Of a stretch of 64,000 bases of DNA, positions 17,164-25,544 are shown in pieces. The DNA lies in assembly GCA_021732145.1 (NCBI GenBank), contig JAKFVN010000002.1, forward strand, positions 1 to 64,000. Reading direction: 5' to 3'. The notes beneath the pieces are model-generated. The model saw only the letters and a list, made by a program, of their open reading frames with translations. It ran no database searches and was not told the DNA's origin. The position numbers and the translations under genes are program-made. How positions within the stretch are numbered: the stretch's first letter is position 1; every line of letters starts with the position of its first letter. Origin of the DNA: Alphaproteobacteria bacterium. GTDB taxonomy: Bacteria; Pseudomonadota; Alphaproteobacteria; UBA9219; RGZA01.

Positions 17164-18282
17164 ATGTCCTTCTCGTTTACGCTCCCCAAATGGTATGATT
17201 TGCATACGCATATGCGCCAGGGGGCATTGCTTGCGCCGCTGATTGAGCAGCATTTGAAAATGGGCTGCGCCGGCATTCTGGCAATGCCCAACACCAAGCC
17301 CCCCGTTGCCAAGGTTTTGAAAAGCGATGCGGGCGCTGATTTATCCATCGAAGAATATGTCTCGCAATTGAACGCCGCTGGCGGTCATGCGTTTTCCGAC
17401 ATCATTGCTCCTTTATATCTCTCGGCTGCAACCACGGCGCAGATGATTACGGCGGGCGCGCAATCTGGTTTGCTACGCGCTGCCAAATATTACCCGCCGC
17501 ATGGCACCACCAATTCTGAAAAAGCCATGTCGCTGAGCCATTTCATTCAAAACGGCGTGATTGCCGCGCTGGAAGAGCATGGCGTGGTGCTTTGCATTCA
17601 CGGCGAAAAGCACGATGTGGAAGGCGAAGCGTATTTTGGCCGCGGCACCAATGCGGAAGAAGCGTTTTATGAGGAAAAAATGCATTTACTCTGCGCCAGC
17701 TTCCCGAATTTGAAAATTGTCGCCGAGCATATTACCACCAAAATCGCCGCTGATTTTGTCAATGGATGCGGGGGTAATGTCGCGGCCACCATCACGCCGC
17801 AGCATCTGTTGTATAATGTCGGGCACATGATGCAGGGGCTGAAATATCACCTTTACTGCATGCCGGTTGTGAAATTTGAGGAAGACCGCGAAGCCCTGCG
17901 CCGTGCCGTGCTTGACCCCCTTAACACCAAATTCTTTGCGGGCACCGACAGCGCGCCGCACTGCGTGAAGGCAACGCCCTGCGGCTGCGCGGCGGGTTGC
18001 TATACGGGCGGCATTGCCCCGCAACTCTACGCACAGGCATTTGAAAACGCAGGCGCGGATTTATCAAACGCGAAAACGCAGCAAGCCTTCATCCATTTCT
18101 TGTGCACCAATGGCGCGCAGTTTTATAATCTTCCTGTGCCAAGCGAAACCTTCACGCTCTCGCGCAGGCCATCGGAAGTGCACGCGCTGAAAACCGAGCT
18201 TGGCACCATCACGCCATTGCCGATTGGCATGCTATCCACCCAGGCAACCAGCACCACGCTGAACTGGAGCGTGGAATGCTGA
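17164..18282 (+). CDS. pyrC: Dihydroorotase
   Basis: Zinc amidohydrolase of pyrimidine synthesis, closing carbamoyl-aspartate to dihydroorotate. The metal-binding HxH is in YDLHTHMRQG (about 11-20), followed by the AMPNTKPPV segment; the carboxylated Lys is in AAKYYPPHGTTNS, further His in CIHGEKH and AEHITTK, and the catalytic Asp in FAGTDSAPHC. The pattern is that of the E. coli-type PyrC. 372 aa. It overlaps pyrD by 1-7 bp depending on the pyrD start, so the two pyrimidine genes form a coupled pair. Confidence 0.95.
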   Translation: MSFSFTLPKWYDLHTHMRQGALLAPLIEQHLKMGCAGILAMPNTKPPVAKVLKSDAGADLSIEEYVSQLNAAGGHAFSDIIAPLYLSAATTAQMITAGAQSGLLRAAKYYPPHGTTNSEKAMSLSHFIQNGVIAALEEHGVVLCIHGEKHDVEGEAYFGRGTNAEEAFYEEKMHLLCASFPNLKIVAEHITTKIAADFVNGCGGNVAATITPQHLLYNVGHMMQGLKYHLYCMPVVKFEEDREALRRAVLDPLNTKFFAGTDSAPHCVKATPCGCAAGCYTGGIAPQLYAQAFENAGADLSNAKTQQAFIHFLCTNGAQFYNLPVPSETFTLSRRPSEVHALKTELGTITPLPIGMLSTQATSTTLNWSVEC

Positions 18283-19385
18283 TGAAGCTGCTGCATCTTC
18301 TGCCCCCTGAAGACGCGCACGCCCTTACCATTAAAGCATTGCAGCTTGGCCTTGCGCCGGAGTTGCAAAATAATTCTGATTTAAGCCTGTCGCTGTTTGG
18401 CAAAATCATCCGCAATCCCATCGGGCTTTCAGGGGGGGCAGATAAGGAAGCGGCCGCGCTGGCGGGCTGGTCAAAAATGGGCTTTGGCATAGTGGAAGCG
18501 GGCACCGTCACCATGCATGCACGAAAGGGCAATCCGCGCCCGCGCATGTGGCGCATAAAACCAGCCCGAGCGGTTGCGCCACCTGCGTCAGCAATGGGCA
18601 CAGAGCGAATGGTGCATGATTACGCAGTTGTAAACTGGCTGGGCTTGCCCGGCCAAGGCCTGCCGAATTTCGTGAAAAACCTGCGTGAATTTCATAATCA
18701 CCCATCGCGCAAGAATTTATGCGTGGGCGCAAGCATCGCATCACCCGATAATGTGCTGGCTGAGTTTGAAATGCTGGCTGAAAGCATTCAGCCATATGTC
18801 GATTATATCACGCTCAATGCATCATGCCCCAATGTTGCCGATCACAGCCACCGCATTGAAGACACGGCCGCCGCGCACATCCAAAGGGTCAAGCAAGGTG
18901 CGGGCCGCATTCCAGTATTGGTCAAGCTTGGCCCGACCAATCACAAGGAATCGCTGGAGCGAATTGTCAACGCGGCATTGGCTGCAGGCATTAATGGCTT
19001 TGTTGCAACCAACACCGTTCCTTATGCGAGCAGAGAATTACTGGGCAACGTCAATTTCGAATGGCCTGAAGCATTCAAGGACGGCGACGGCCGACCTCAA
19101 AAAGACTCTGGGAGCTTGCGCGAGCGAAGCCCAGCGGCATCTGAGCGAATTAAAGTCGGCGGATATTCCGGCAAACGGCTGCTCGATATTTCCTGCTGGA
19201 TGGTGAGTGAAATACGAAAACTGGTTCCAGAATCCATGCCTATTATCGGCGTGGGCGGTGTGCAAAGCGGGAATGATGCCAAGCGCTTGATGCGCAGCGG
19301 CGCGAACGCCATCCAGCTTTACACGGGCCTCATTTACAAAGGCCCCGCGCTGCTCAACGACATCGCCAGCGCGCTTTCAGAATAA
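18276..19385 (+). CDS. pyrD: Dihydroorotate dehydrogenase (quinone), class 2
   Basis: Membrane-associated FMN enzyme oxidising dihydroorotate with quinone. Family segments: LHLLPPEDAHALTIKALQ (membrane-binding N-terminus), GLSGGADKEA, VEAGTVT, YITLNASCPNV and VLVKLGPT, and GVGGVQSGNDAKRLMRSGA for FMN phosphate. 369 aa is slightly long because of two insertions: about residues 96-113 (PARAVAPPASAMGTERM) where family members go straight from RPRMWR to the VNWLG stretch, and about 278-294 (SGSLRERSPAASERIK). Both coincide with palindromic DNA. The start may be 18276 or 18282; the latter gives a TGATG overlap with pyrC. Confidence 0.93.
   Translation: MLMKLLHLLPPEDAHALTIKALQLGLAPELQNNSDLSLSLFGKIIRNPIGLSGGADKEAAALAGWSKMGFGIVEAGTVTMHARKGNPRPRMWRIKPARAVAPPASAMGTERMVHDYAVVNWLGLPGQGLPNFVKNLREFHNHPSRKNLCVGASIASPDNVLAEFEMLAESIQPYVDYITLNASCPNVADHSHRIEDTAAAHIQRVKQGAGRIPVLVKLGPTNHKESLERIVNAALAAGINGFVATNTVPYASRELLGNVNFEWPEAFKDGDGRPQKDSGSLRERSPAASERIKVGGYSGKRLLDISCWMVSEIRKLVPESMPIIGVGGVQSGNDAKRLMRSGANAIQLYTGLIYKGPALLNDIASALSE
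18562..18615 (+). repeat. In-frame palindromic repeat, copy 1 in pyrD
   Basis: The sequence has the arms GCCCGAGCGGTTGCGCC and GGGCACAGAGCGAATGG around a variable centre. It encodes ARAVAPPASAMGTERM in the pyrD frame. The leuS copy is alike at both levels ([16 protein letters not shown]). It lies inside an otherwise conserved enzyme, at a position where homologues have no such residues. Confidence 0.78.
19108..19134 (+). repeat. Second palindromic insertion in pyrD
   Basis: CTGGG (19108-19112) and CCCAG (19130-19134) bracket a GAGCTTGCGCGAGCGAAG core. The core recurs, on the opposite strand, after mnmG around 24733-24756. It encodes GSLRERSP in PyrD and is followed by CTGAGCGAAT, which resembles the right arm of the first repeat type. 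Confidence 0.5.
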
Positions 19386-19522
19386 CTTCAAGGCTGGCAA
19401 AATAATTTCAAGGCCTGCAATACGCATAGAACGGCACGCCGCGAACTGGCACGCTATTGCCATAGCAGTACTGCGATGAAATCATGGAGATAACGCAATA
19501 ATATCCTGGCATGTCGCATGGG

Positions 19523-19768
19523 TTATTGAGTGTCCAGCCCCGCGATGCACATGTCCCTGCATTTGGAATGCTTGGCGAAAGGAAGCACCCGGCATCCGCA
19601 TTGATCAGTATTCAGCCGGTTGGATTCACAGCCATAGGCAATCAGCAGCTTAGTGCGTAAATCGCCGGAAATGGTAGAAACCTTGAATGCCAGCCATTCC
19701 TGCACGGTTCGCGTCGGCACAAAATAAGCCTTGTTGATTGCATCATAATTATCGGTATAGGGCATCAA
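19523..19768 (-). CDS. Possible small unknown protein, Cys-rich C-terminus
   Basis: A frame of 81 residues with no recognised domain. The first 55 residues look plausible for a gene (NAYFVPTRTV-like stretch and an amphipathic helix), and the end is cysteine-rich. Downstream on the same strand, shifted by one frame, an open stretch runs to a stop at 19408-19410 and encodes another Cys-rich sequence (for example NPCDMPGYYCVISM). The whole 19404-19768 segment may be one short gene broken by a frameshift, or two small ORFs. The remaining gap down to pyrD holds a short tandem duplication of TTCAAGGC.TGCAA. Confidence 0.3.
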   Translation of the reverse strand: MMPYTDNYDAINKAYFVPTRTVQEWLAFKVSTISGDLRTKLLIAYGCESNRLNTDQCGCRVLPFAKHSKCRDMCIAGLDTQ

Positions 19769-19784
19769 GCTTGATTATGCCTGT

Positions 19785-20813
19785 TTAACCGTATTGAACG
19801 GCCTTTTGCAGCGATGCCTTGCGGCGCGCAATCGGCATTTCCGGAAAAACATTGTCCAGCTCACCGCGCAATTTCGCTTGCTCCGCATCCTGCTCATCGC
19901 CCAAATAACGCATCGCCATTTGGGTTGCCACGCGCAAATACAACATGCGTGTTTTTTGATAATCGCGGCTGGTGAAAATACCATTGGGCGTCAGATATCC
20001 TTTTTCATCAAAGCCGCGACCTTGTTCCATCGCCTTGTAATACCCGCCGCTCATATCGTAATGGCCATTTGCAAAAATGGGCGTATCGGCATTATCAAAT
20101 GTTTCCAAAAATACGTCGGCTTTATCCATCGGCGCAGCATGCGCGCGGATGCGCTGAAATACTTCGCCAACGGCAGCGCGCCATGATGTGATGGTGCAGG
20201 TATTGGTGCTCGCGATGCGCGTAGTAATTTTTGAATGTGCAATCGCATCAAATTTTTCTGCAACATTATCCCACAAACCTTCGCGGCCCGCGCATGCTGC
20301 TTGCAGCTTCAAGCGGATATTCCACAGCGCCATTTGTTCCTGATTGATGGTATTACTATTGGCAAAGCCGCTCATCGGCATACGCTTGATGGGAATGTTC
20401 AGCGCAGCAGCTTGTTCCCTGCGCGTTGCGCCCGGAAACACCACATCAAAAATCTCGCCCATTGTGCCTTTTTGGGGCGGCTTTTGTTCATGGCTCGCTT
20501 GGGTTGGCGATGCTGCATACAGCTTATCGAATTCTTCTTTTGCTGCGGCAGGGTTTGCTTTCCAACCAGCGGTTTCAAACAATATTTTTTCCCAGCCCTT
20601 ATCAATCAGCCAAGGCTGGCTGGGGTGAACAGTGCCAGCAAAAACTTTGATGAGGTATTTGTCGGTGACGCCAAGCAACACCGCCATGTCCGCGCGGTAC
20701 ATATGCGCGCCCATCATGCGTTCGATGAAATTGCCAAGCGGCGATAATTCCGACGTATCGCTTCGGGTGCCCTGACCAATCATGGGTGGCTGTTGTTTGG
20801 TTTTGTCTAACAT
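19785..20813 (-). CDS. Unknown protein with two HTH-like segments
   Basis: 342 aa, soluble, not recognised. Two segments resemble helix-turn-helix units: YRADMAVLLGVTDKYLIKVF (about residues 39-58) and TRREQAAALNIPIKRMPMSG (about 131-150), each preceded by a hydrophobic helix. This could be an internal duplication. The C-terminal half is helical (YLRVATQMAMRYLGDEQDAE). It might be a DNA-binding regulator, but no family assignment is possible by eye. Codon use and GC resemble the core genes, unlike the AT-rich pair next to it. Confidence 0.55.
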   Translation of the reverse strand: MLDKTKQQPPMIGQGTRSDTSELSPLGNFIERMMGAHMYRADMAVLLGVTDKYLIKVFAGTVHPSQPWLIDKGWEKILFETAGWKANPAAAKEEFDKLYAASPTQASHEQKPPQKGTMGEIFDVVFPGATRREQAAALNIPIKRMPMSGFANSNTINQEQMALWNIRLKLQAACAGREGLWDNVAEKFDAIAHSKITTRIASTNTCTITSWRAAVGEVFQRIRAHAAPMDKADVFLETFDNADTPIFANGHYDMSGGYYKAMEQGRGFDEKGYLTPNGIFTSRDYQKTRMLYLRVATQMAMRYLGDEQDAEQAKLRGELDNVFPEMPIARRKASLQKAVQYG

Positions 20814-20925
20814 GGACGCAACCTAACCCAAAACTTCGAAACTAATAAGGGGTGTTAGGTAAGGGGTTTGTAATGCTACAGAAAATTGCTGGGAGAGGCA
20901 GGTGGGGCAGCGCCAAGGCAGTAAA

Positions 20926-21552
20926 TCAATAATTCATTGAATGTTGTATCTGCTTGTGCACATCACTTGGCTTAAGTATTTCATCTGGCTTTTTATCAAA
21001 CAATAAAAAATTAGAAATAAATGGATAAGTAATATGGTCGATTTTCCCTAACTTTATTTCACTATACTGCTCTCGTAACTCCATTAAAAGTCGACCAAGT
21101 ACATTCATCCCAGTTAATGACCCGTCATCGTTTGGTTTTGCACCCCAAAAGCTGTCCTTCATTGACTCCTCAACAATCGCTCGCTGCTCTGTCTTTTCTA
21201 ACACATAGCCAAATCGTGACCAATTTTGCATTAGCTTGGCTCGCAAACACCATCTCATAATGTTTATACGTACCGCGTCCCAATCTTCTCGCGTTTTATC
21301 CCTATATTTCTTACTTTTCATTTTAGCTGTCATCGGGCTTGGCTGGTCTATTATAAGCCGCTGGATGTCAGGATAATTTGGAAATCTACAAGCTTGATAA
21401 AGCGCCTCTGCTGTTTGTACACGTACATTTATAATCAAAATTGGAAAATCTGGAGCCATATTTGAAAGCGGCCCATACTCACCTGTTGTCGTGCGGAAGT
21501 AGACAACATCTTTTTTTAGATAGGTGCGTATTTGGTTTTCGTAATTAGCCAT
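20926..21552 (-). CDS. NADAR family protein (YbiA/DUF1768-like)
   Basis: 208 aa. The start is the ATG at 21552, which overlaps the stop of the upstream gene as TGATG, so the pair is translationally coupled. NADAR-domain landmarks are visible: an N-terminal YGPLSNMAPDFPI, the AEALYQACRFPNYPDIQ helix, MTAKMKSKKYRDKTREDWD, and the C-terminal ESMKDSFWGAK...GMNVLGRLLMELRE. Described members either remove ADP-ribose from guanine in DNA or RNA (as antitoxin to DarT-like toxins) or hydrolyse damaged riboflavin-pathway intermediates. No DarT gene is adjacent. The gene is AT-rich relative to its flanks, suggesting horizontal acquisition. With the next gene it may be a conflict or nucleotide-repair module. 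Confidence 0.85.
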   Translation of the reverse strand: MANYENQIRTYLKKDVVYFRTTTGEYGPLSNMAPDFPILIINVRVQTAEALYQACRFPNYPDIQRLIIDQPSPMTAKMKSKKYRDKTREDWDAVRINIMRWCLRAKLMQNWSRFGYVLEKTEQRAIVEESMKDSFWGAKPNDDGSLTGMNVLGRLLMELREQYSEIKLGKIDHITYPFISNFLLFDKKPDEILKPSDVHKQIQHSMNY

Positions 21553-22532
21553 CAATTTGTTTTTCGCGGAAAAAGTGGATACCAAGGATTCCCTGCCCAA
21601 AATGCAAGCGGGGCATTGTTGGGACAATTGCGATAAGTAACAAATGTTGACCCAAACCCCAAGGTTTGCAAAACCATATCGCCTAATGGGCGAGCATAGG
21701 TTGGCAACCGAGGGGAATCTATTCTTATTTTGCAGCCCTTCATTAGTAATTGTTGTTCTAAAAGATGGCGACCATTTTCTGTAGAAAAAATACCGAGCCT
21801 GCCAGTACTTCCTGGCCTGCGAAGTGTTGGTTCATATTTTAGACTTGCAGCATATGTTTCTGTTGGCCCATCTTTTGGAATTACAGTGGGGCGAAGAACA
21901 TCAGATTCATATATGTAGTACTTTCTATCTTCAAGTATATGCATAGCCCACCAGTAGAGCTGCATTTTCTTACCCGTCTTTTCCATAGCTTTAATAAGTG
22001 ATTGTTTAGCATAATACTGACCACCTGAATGACCAACAATCACAATTACATGAACAACGGTTTCATTAGGCGCAGTAGTTTCAAGCCATTTTGACAGTCC
22101 ATTTATTATAGTTGTGCCTGTAAATATACCATCATCTATATATACATATTGGCTAGGACTTTTACCGCACTGAGCAAGCTCGAGACCCGTTATCTCCTTA
22201 AGTGGTTTTGCAAATAACGCGAGAAACTCGCGCTGGCTTCTACCGCGGGTTTGTACATCTAAAAATTTTGTGGCATTCCAAAAAGTTCTTGGGTTGCCTC
22301 CGGTCAACTTGTCATTAGTCACCAATGAGGAAAGAAATCTTTCAACTTTGCTTTTTGGAACATACGTACGACCAAGAACATGGTGCATCTCATTTAAAAG
22401 ATCGTCCTGCACAGCTTTATCAAACTGAGATAGCCATTTTTCTACATGGGCTGCATCAGGTGCTGGTATCTCGTCGATGCGGTAATCGGAAATTATTGCT
22501 GCTGTTGCTTTAAGTAGTGCAGAAGTAGGCAT
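21552..22532 (-). CDS. Phosphoribosyltransferase-like protein (PRTase-CE type)
   Basis: 326 aa. The central motif YVYIDDGIFTGTTIINGLSKWL (about residues 129-150) has the form of a type I PRTase PRPP-binding loop (four hydrophobic residues, DD, then G.TGTT). An IVIVGHSGGQYYAK stretch follows. The N-terminal 120 residues are helical, and the C-terminal 120 do not match a nucleobase PRTase that I know. This fits the conflict-system-associated PRTase-like group sometimes called PRTase-CE. It is coupled to the NADAR gene by a TGATG overlap. AT-rich. Whether it is a transferase or the reverse (a nucleotidase-like effector) is open. Confidence 0.72.
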   Translation of the reverse strand: MPTSALLKATAAIISDYRIDEIPAPDAAHVEKWLSQFDKAVQDDLLNEMHHVLGRTYVPKSKVERFLSSLVTNDKLTGGNPRTFWNATKFLDVQTRGRSQREFLALFAKPLKEITGLELAQCGKSPSQYVYIDDGIFTGTTIINGLSKWLETTAPNETVVHVIVIVGHSGGQYYAKQSLIKAMEKTGKKMQLYWWAMHILEDRKYYIYESDVLRPTVIPKDGPTETYAASLKYEPTLRRPGSTGRLGIFSTENGRHLLEQQLLMKGCKIRIDSPRLPTYARPLGDMVLQTLGFGSTFVTYRNCPNNAPLAFWAGNPWYPLFPRKTN

Positions 22533-22668
22533 TTACTTCTCCTGTAATAATTGCTGAGGTCCTAGTTTCACAAAAGCCTAATAAAACATTCAACCTTATC
22601 GCTTAGCAGTCAAACCAAAACACCTTTAAAATCAATTTTCAACTTCTGGTTGTTCATGACATGAAAAT

Positions 22669-22720
22669 TACATACTATTGTATGTGTTTCACGTGAAACA
22701 TTTTTGATAAGTCATTGTTT
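22669..22720 (+). repeat. 52-bp direct repeat with parS, left of mnmG
   Basis: It matches 24812-24863 with two mismatches over 52 bp. It contains an inverted repeat CATAC-TATT-GTATG followed directly by the parS palindrome. The two copies are in the same orientation and bracket mnmG. Confidence 0.88.
22685..22700. promoter_or_regulatory. parS centromere-like site 1
   Basis: The perfect 16-bp palindrome TGTTTCACGTGAAACA, identical to the widely conserved chromosomal parS consensus bound by ParB. The parA-parB genes lie 10 kb downstream at 33.3-35.2 kb, and a probable oriC 26 kb away, which is the expected setting. Confidence 0.93.
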
Positions 22721-22748
22721 TAAAATATCATTTTGAAAAATACCTTGC

Positions 22749-22785
22749 GCCCGAGCGGTTGCGCCTTTTGGCGCAGAGCGAATGG
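22749..22785 (+). repeat. In-frame palindromic repeat at the 5' end of mnmG
   Basis: The cleanest copy: GCCCGAGCGGTT, GCGCC-TTTT-GGCGC, AGAGCGAATGG. Its frame gives [13 protein letters not shown], and the ATG at 22782 is the Met of that peptide. It lies directly upstream of the conserved part of MnmG, so it either supplies an N-terminal extension or sits in the leader. Confidence 0.75.
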
Positions 22786-22841
22786 CGAAAAAATATGCAG
22801 GTCTTGTTTTGAACCGTCAAAAAATATATGTTCCGCGCATA

Positions 22842-24707
22842 ATGAATAGCAAACTCAAATTCGATGTCGTCGTTGTAGGCGGTGGTCATGCGGGCTGTGA
22901 TGCCGCGGCTGCGGCTGCGCGCGCGGGTGCCAAAACCCTGCTTGCGACCCATAAGGTTGAAACCATCGGCGAGATGTCCTGCAACCCCGCCATCGGTGGT
23001 TTGGGCAAGGGCCATCTGGTGCGTGAGATTGACGCGCTTGACGGGGTGATGGGCAGGGTGGCTGATGCCGCGTCCATCCAGTTCCGTTTGCTGAACCGCT
23101 CCAAGGGCCCAGCCGTTAGAGGCCCACGCGCCCAAGCTGACCGCAAGCTTTACCGCCAGCATATGCAGGAAGCCCTGAACGCGCAGGAAAACCTGACTAT
23201 TTTGCCTTTGGCGATTGAAGATATGCTGCTGGATGAGACAGGGAATATCCGCGCCGTAGTGGCGGCCGATGGCACTGAAATCGCCTGCGGCGCAGTGGTT
23301 TTAACAACGGGTACGTTCCTTCGCGGCCTCATCCATCAGGGGGAAACCAAGACCCCGGCAGGGCGGGTGGGCGAACAGCCGTCTATGGGTCTGTCGGACA
23401 GTTTGGAACGCTTTGGCTTTCCCTTGGGTCGCCTGAAAACGGGTACCCCAGCGCGCCTCGATTCCAAGACGATTGACTGGGCGGGCCTCGAGATGCAACC
23501 CGCTGATGATGCGCCCTATTACTTCAGCACTCTGACGACCAAAACGGCGAATCAGCAGATTGCCTGCGGGATTACCTATACCTCCCCTGAGGCACATAAA
23601 ATCATCACCGATAACATCCACCGCGCGCCAATGTATTCCGGCCAAATTCAGGGAACGGGGCCGCGCTATTGCCCGTCTATCGAAGACAAGGTCGTGCGCT
23701 TTGCCGAGAAGGAACGCCACCAGATTTTCCTCGAGCCGGAAGGCTTGGATGATGACACGATTTACCCCAATGGCATTTCAACCTCCCTGCCGATTGATGT
23801 GCAGGATGCCTTTGTGCGGGCGATTGGCGGGCTGAAAAACGTGCGCTTTATCCGCTATGGCTATGCGATTGAATATGACTTTGTGGATCCGCGCGAACTC
23901 AAGCAAACCCTTGAGACCAAGCGCGTGCCGGGCCTCTTTCTAGCTGGGCAAATCAACGGCACCACCGGTTATGAAGAAGCAGCCGCGCAGGGTGTTGTGG
24001 CAGGCCTAAACGCCGCCATGAAGACCTCGGCTTCCGCCCCCGTAATCCTCGACCGCTCTCAGGCCTATATCGGGGTGATGATCGATGATCTGATTACTCG
24101 CGGGACGAACGAGCCCTACCGTATGTTCACCAGCCGCGCCGAATATCGCCTAAGCTTGCGGGCGGATAATGCTGACCAGCGCCTGACGGCTTTGGGTATG
24201 CAAATCGGCTGCATCGGGGAGGAGCGTTCGAAGGCCTTTACCCAGAAAGCCTCGGCACTGGAAGAGGCAAGGGAATTGGCGAAAAGCCTTTCCGCTACCC
24301 CGCATGAGCTGGTGAAGATGGGGCTGACCGTCAATCAGGACGGCGTGCGCCGCAACGCCTATGACCTGCTGTCTTCAGGCGTTGAATACGCCCAGCTTTG
24401 CGAAATTTGGCCACAGCTAAAAGCGCTTAGCCCAGAGATTGCGGAGCAGGTGGAGATTGACGGCAAATATGCCGGATACATGGAACGCCAGGATGCCGAC
24501 ATCAAAGCCTTCCTTCGCGATGAGGCGATGCTGCTGCCAGCCGATTTGAACATTGATGAGGTCGGCAGCCTATCCGCCGAAATCCGCCAGAAGCTCAAGA
24601 CCGTAAAGCCCGCAACGATAGGGGCGGCAGCACGTATTCCCGGGATTACGCCCGCCGCCATTATCTCCCTTTTGCGCCACGTAAAGCGTGTGAAAAAGGC
24701 CGCTTAA
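22842..24707 (+). CDS. mnmG: tRNA uridine-5-carboxymethylaminomethyl modification enzyme MnmG
   Basis: FAD enzyme that works with MnmE on tRNA U34. The FAD-binding GxGxxG is [13 protein letters not shown]; then [23 protein letters not shown] and the C-terminal domain with YAGYMERQ. I place the start at ATG 22842 ([18 protein letters not shown]), which gives 621 aa, the normal length. The upstream ATG at 22782 would add 20 residues derived from a palindromic repeat. It is flanked by two parS-bearing repeats and is separated from rsmG by 8 kb of other genes, although gidA and gidB are neighbours in most bacteria. Codon choice looks somewhat more GC-rich than in the neighbours. Confidence 0.95.
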   Translation: MNSKLKFDVVVVGGGHAGCDAAAAAARAGAKTLLATHKVETIGEMSCNPAIGGLGKGHLVREIDALDGVMGRVADAASIQFRLLNRSKGPAVRGPRAQADRKLYRQHMQEALNAQENLTILPLAIEDMLLDETGNIRAVVAADGTEIACGAVVLTTGTFLRGLIHQGETKTPAGRVGEQPSMGLSDSLERFGFPLGRLKTGTPARLDSKTIDWAGLEMQPADDAPYYFSTLTTKTANQQIACGITYTSPEAHKIITDNIHRAPMYSGQIQGTGPRYCPSIEDKVVRFAEKERHQIFLEPEGLDDDTIYPNGISTSLPIDVQDAFVRAIGGLKNVRFIRYGYAIEYDFVDPRELKQTLETKRVPGLFLAGQINGTTGYEEAAAQGVVAGLNAAMKTSASAPVILDRSQAYIGVMIDDLITRGTNEPYRMFTSRAEYRLSLRADNADQRLTALGMQIGCIGEERSKAFTQKASALEEARELAKSLSATPHELVKMGLTVNQDGVRRNAYDLLSSGVEYAQLCEIWPQLKALSPEIAEQVEIDGKYAGYMERQDADIKAFLRDEAMLLPADLNIDEVGSLSAEIRQKLKTVKPATIGAAARIPGITPAAIISLLRHVKRVKKAA

Positions 24708-24811
24708 TATATTCAAACGCCGCCTATAATCTTTATGGGGCTTCGCTCGCATAAGCTCGCGGACGACTTCGTCGTCTTGATACACCAAAAGGTTGTATAG
24801 AAAGCGGCCAA

Positions 24812-24863
24812 TACATACTATTGTATGTGTTTCACGTGAAACATTTTCGATAAATCATTGTTT
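24812..24863 (+). repeat. 52-bp direct repeat with parS, right of mnmG
   Basis: Second copy of the 22669-22720 repeat, same orientation, 2143 bp away. Two substitutions separate the copies; neither falls in the parS palindrome. Confidence 0.88.
24828..24843. promoter_or_regulatory. parS centromere-like site 2
   Basis: A second perfect TGTTTCACGTGAAACA. Between mnmG and this site lies a small hairpin (GACGAC-TTC-GTCGTC, around 24763-24777) without a T-run. Confidence 0.93.
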
Positions 24864-24897
24864 CACAACACTATTTTAAAAAACACTCTTGTGAGTG

Positions 24898-25503
24898 TCA
24901 AGCGGCGTGTCTCGCCTCCAGCGTTTGGATTTTTGCCTTTGCCGCCGCCAAAGATTCTGCGCGTTTTTCAGGGCCATAGCCGACGCCTTCGATGGCCAGC
25001 GTTTCAATATCGGTGATGCCAAAGAAACCGAGGACAGCGCGCAGATAACTTTCCTGATGTTCAATTGCCTGCAACGGCCCAGATGAATAAATCCCGCCGC
25101 GACCCAGCACGAGAATGGCCTTCTTGCCCTTCAATAATCCTTCAGGGCCAACGGCGCTGTAATTGAAGGTGAGGCCCTTGCGAGCGATATGGTCAATCCA
25201 CGCCTTCAATACCGAGGGCAGGCTAAAATTATACATCGGCGCTTCAATCACCAGAATATCGCTGGCTAATACTTCGCCCACAAGTTCGCGGGAAAGGGCG
25301 AGTTCCGGCGCATCCGGATTGGTGTACATCACATCAACGAAGGCGGGGGTAAGGTGGGGAACTGGGTTTTGCACAAGGTCACGGGTGATGACCTTCGCGC
25401 CCTTATGCGCGCGCTGCAACTCATCCACCGTCGCTTGGCCGATTTCACGGCTGACGGAAGTGTGGAGATTGCTGCTGGATGCGATGTGGAGAATGGTGGT
25501 CAT
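24898..25503 (-). CDS. azoR: FMN-dependent NADH-azoreductase
   Basis: Flavodoxin-fold quinone/azo reductase of 201 aa. Family segments: ILHIASSSNLHTSVSREIG at the N-terminus (phosphate-binding loop for FMN), EAPMYNFSLPSVLKAWIDHI and RKGLTFNYSAVGPEGLLKGK. The start is ATG 25503, preceded by AAGGA. It is divergent from an HxlR-type regulator with an inverted repeat between them, a common arrangement in which quinones or electrophiles induce the reductase. Confidence 0.93.
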   Translation of the reverse strand: MTTILHIASSSNLHTSVSREIGQATVDELQRAHKGAKVITRDLVQNPVPHLTPAFVDVMYTNPDAPELALSRELVGEVLASDILVIEAPMYNFSLPSVLKAWIDHIARKGLTFNYSAVGPEGLLKGKKAILVLGRGGIYSSGPLQAIEHQESYLRAVLGFFGITDIETLAIEGVGYGPEKRAESLAAAKAKIQTLEARHAA

Positions 25504-25544
25504 GATACTGTCCTTCTTGCAAATGGGGTTATGAATGATTACAT

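Noticed and set aside
24763-24777. GACGAC-TTC-GTCGTC hairpin after mnmG as a terminator
   Set aside because: There is no T-run after it on either strand; too weak to call.
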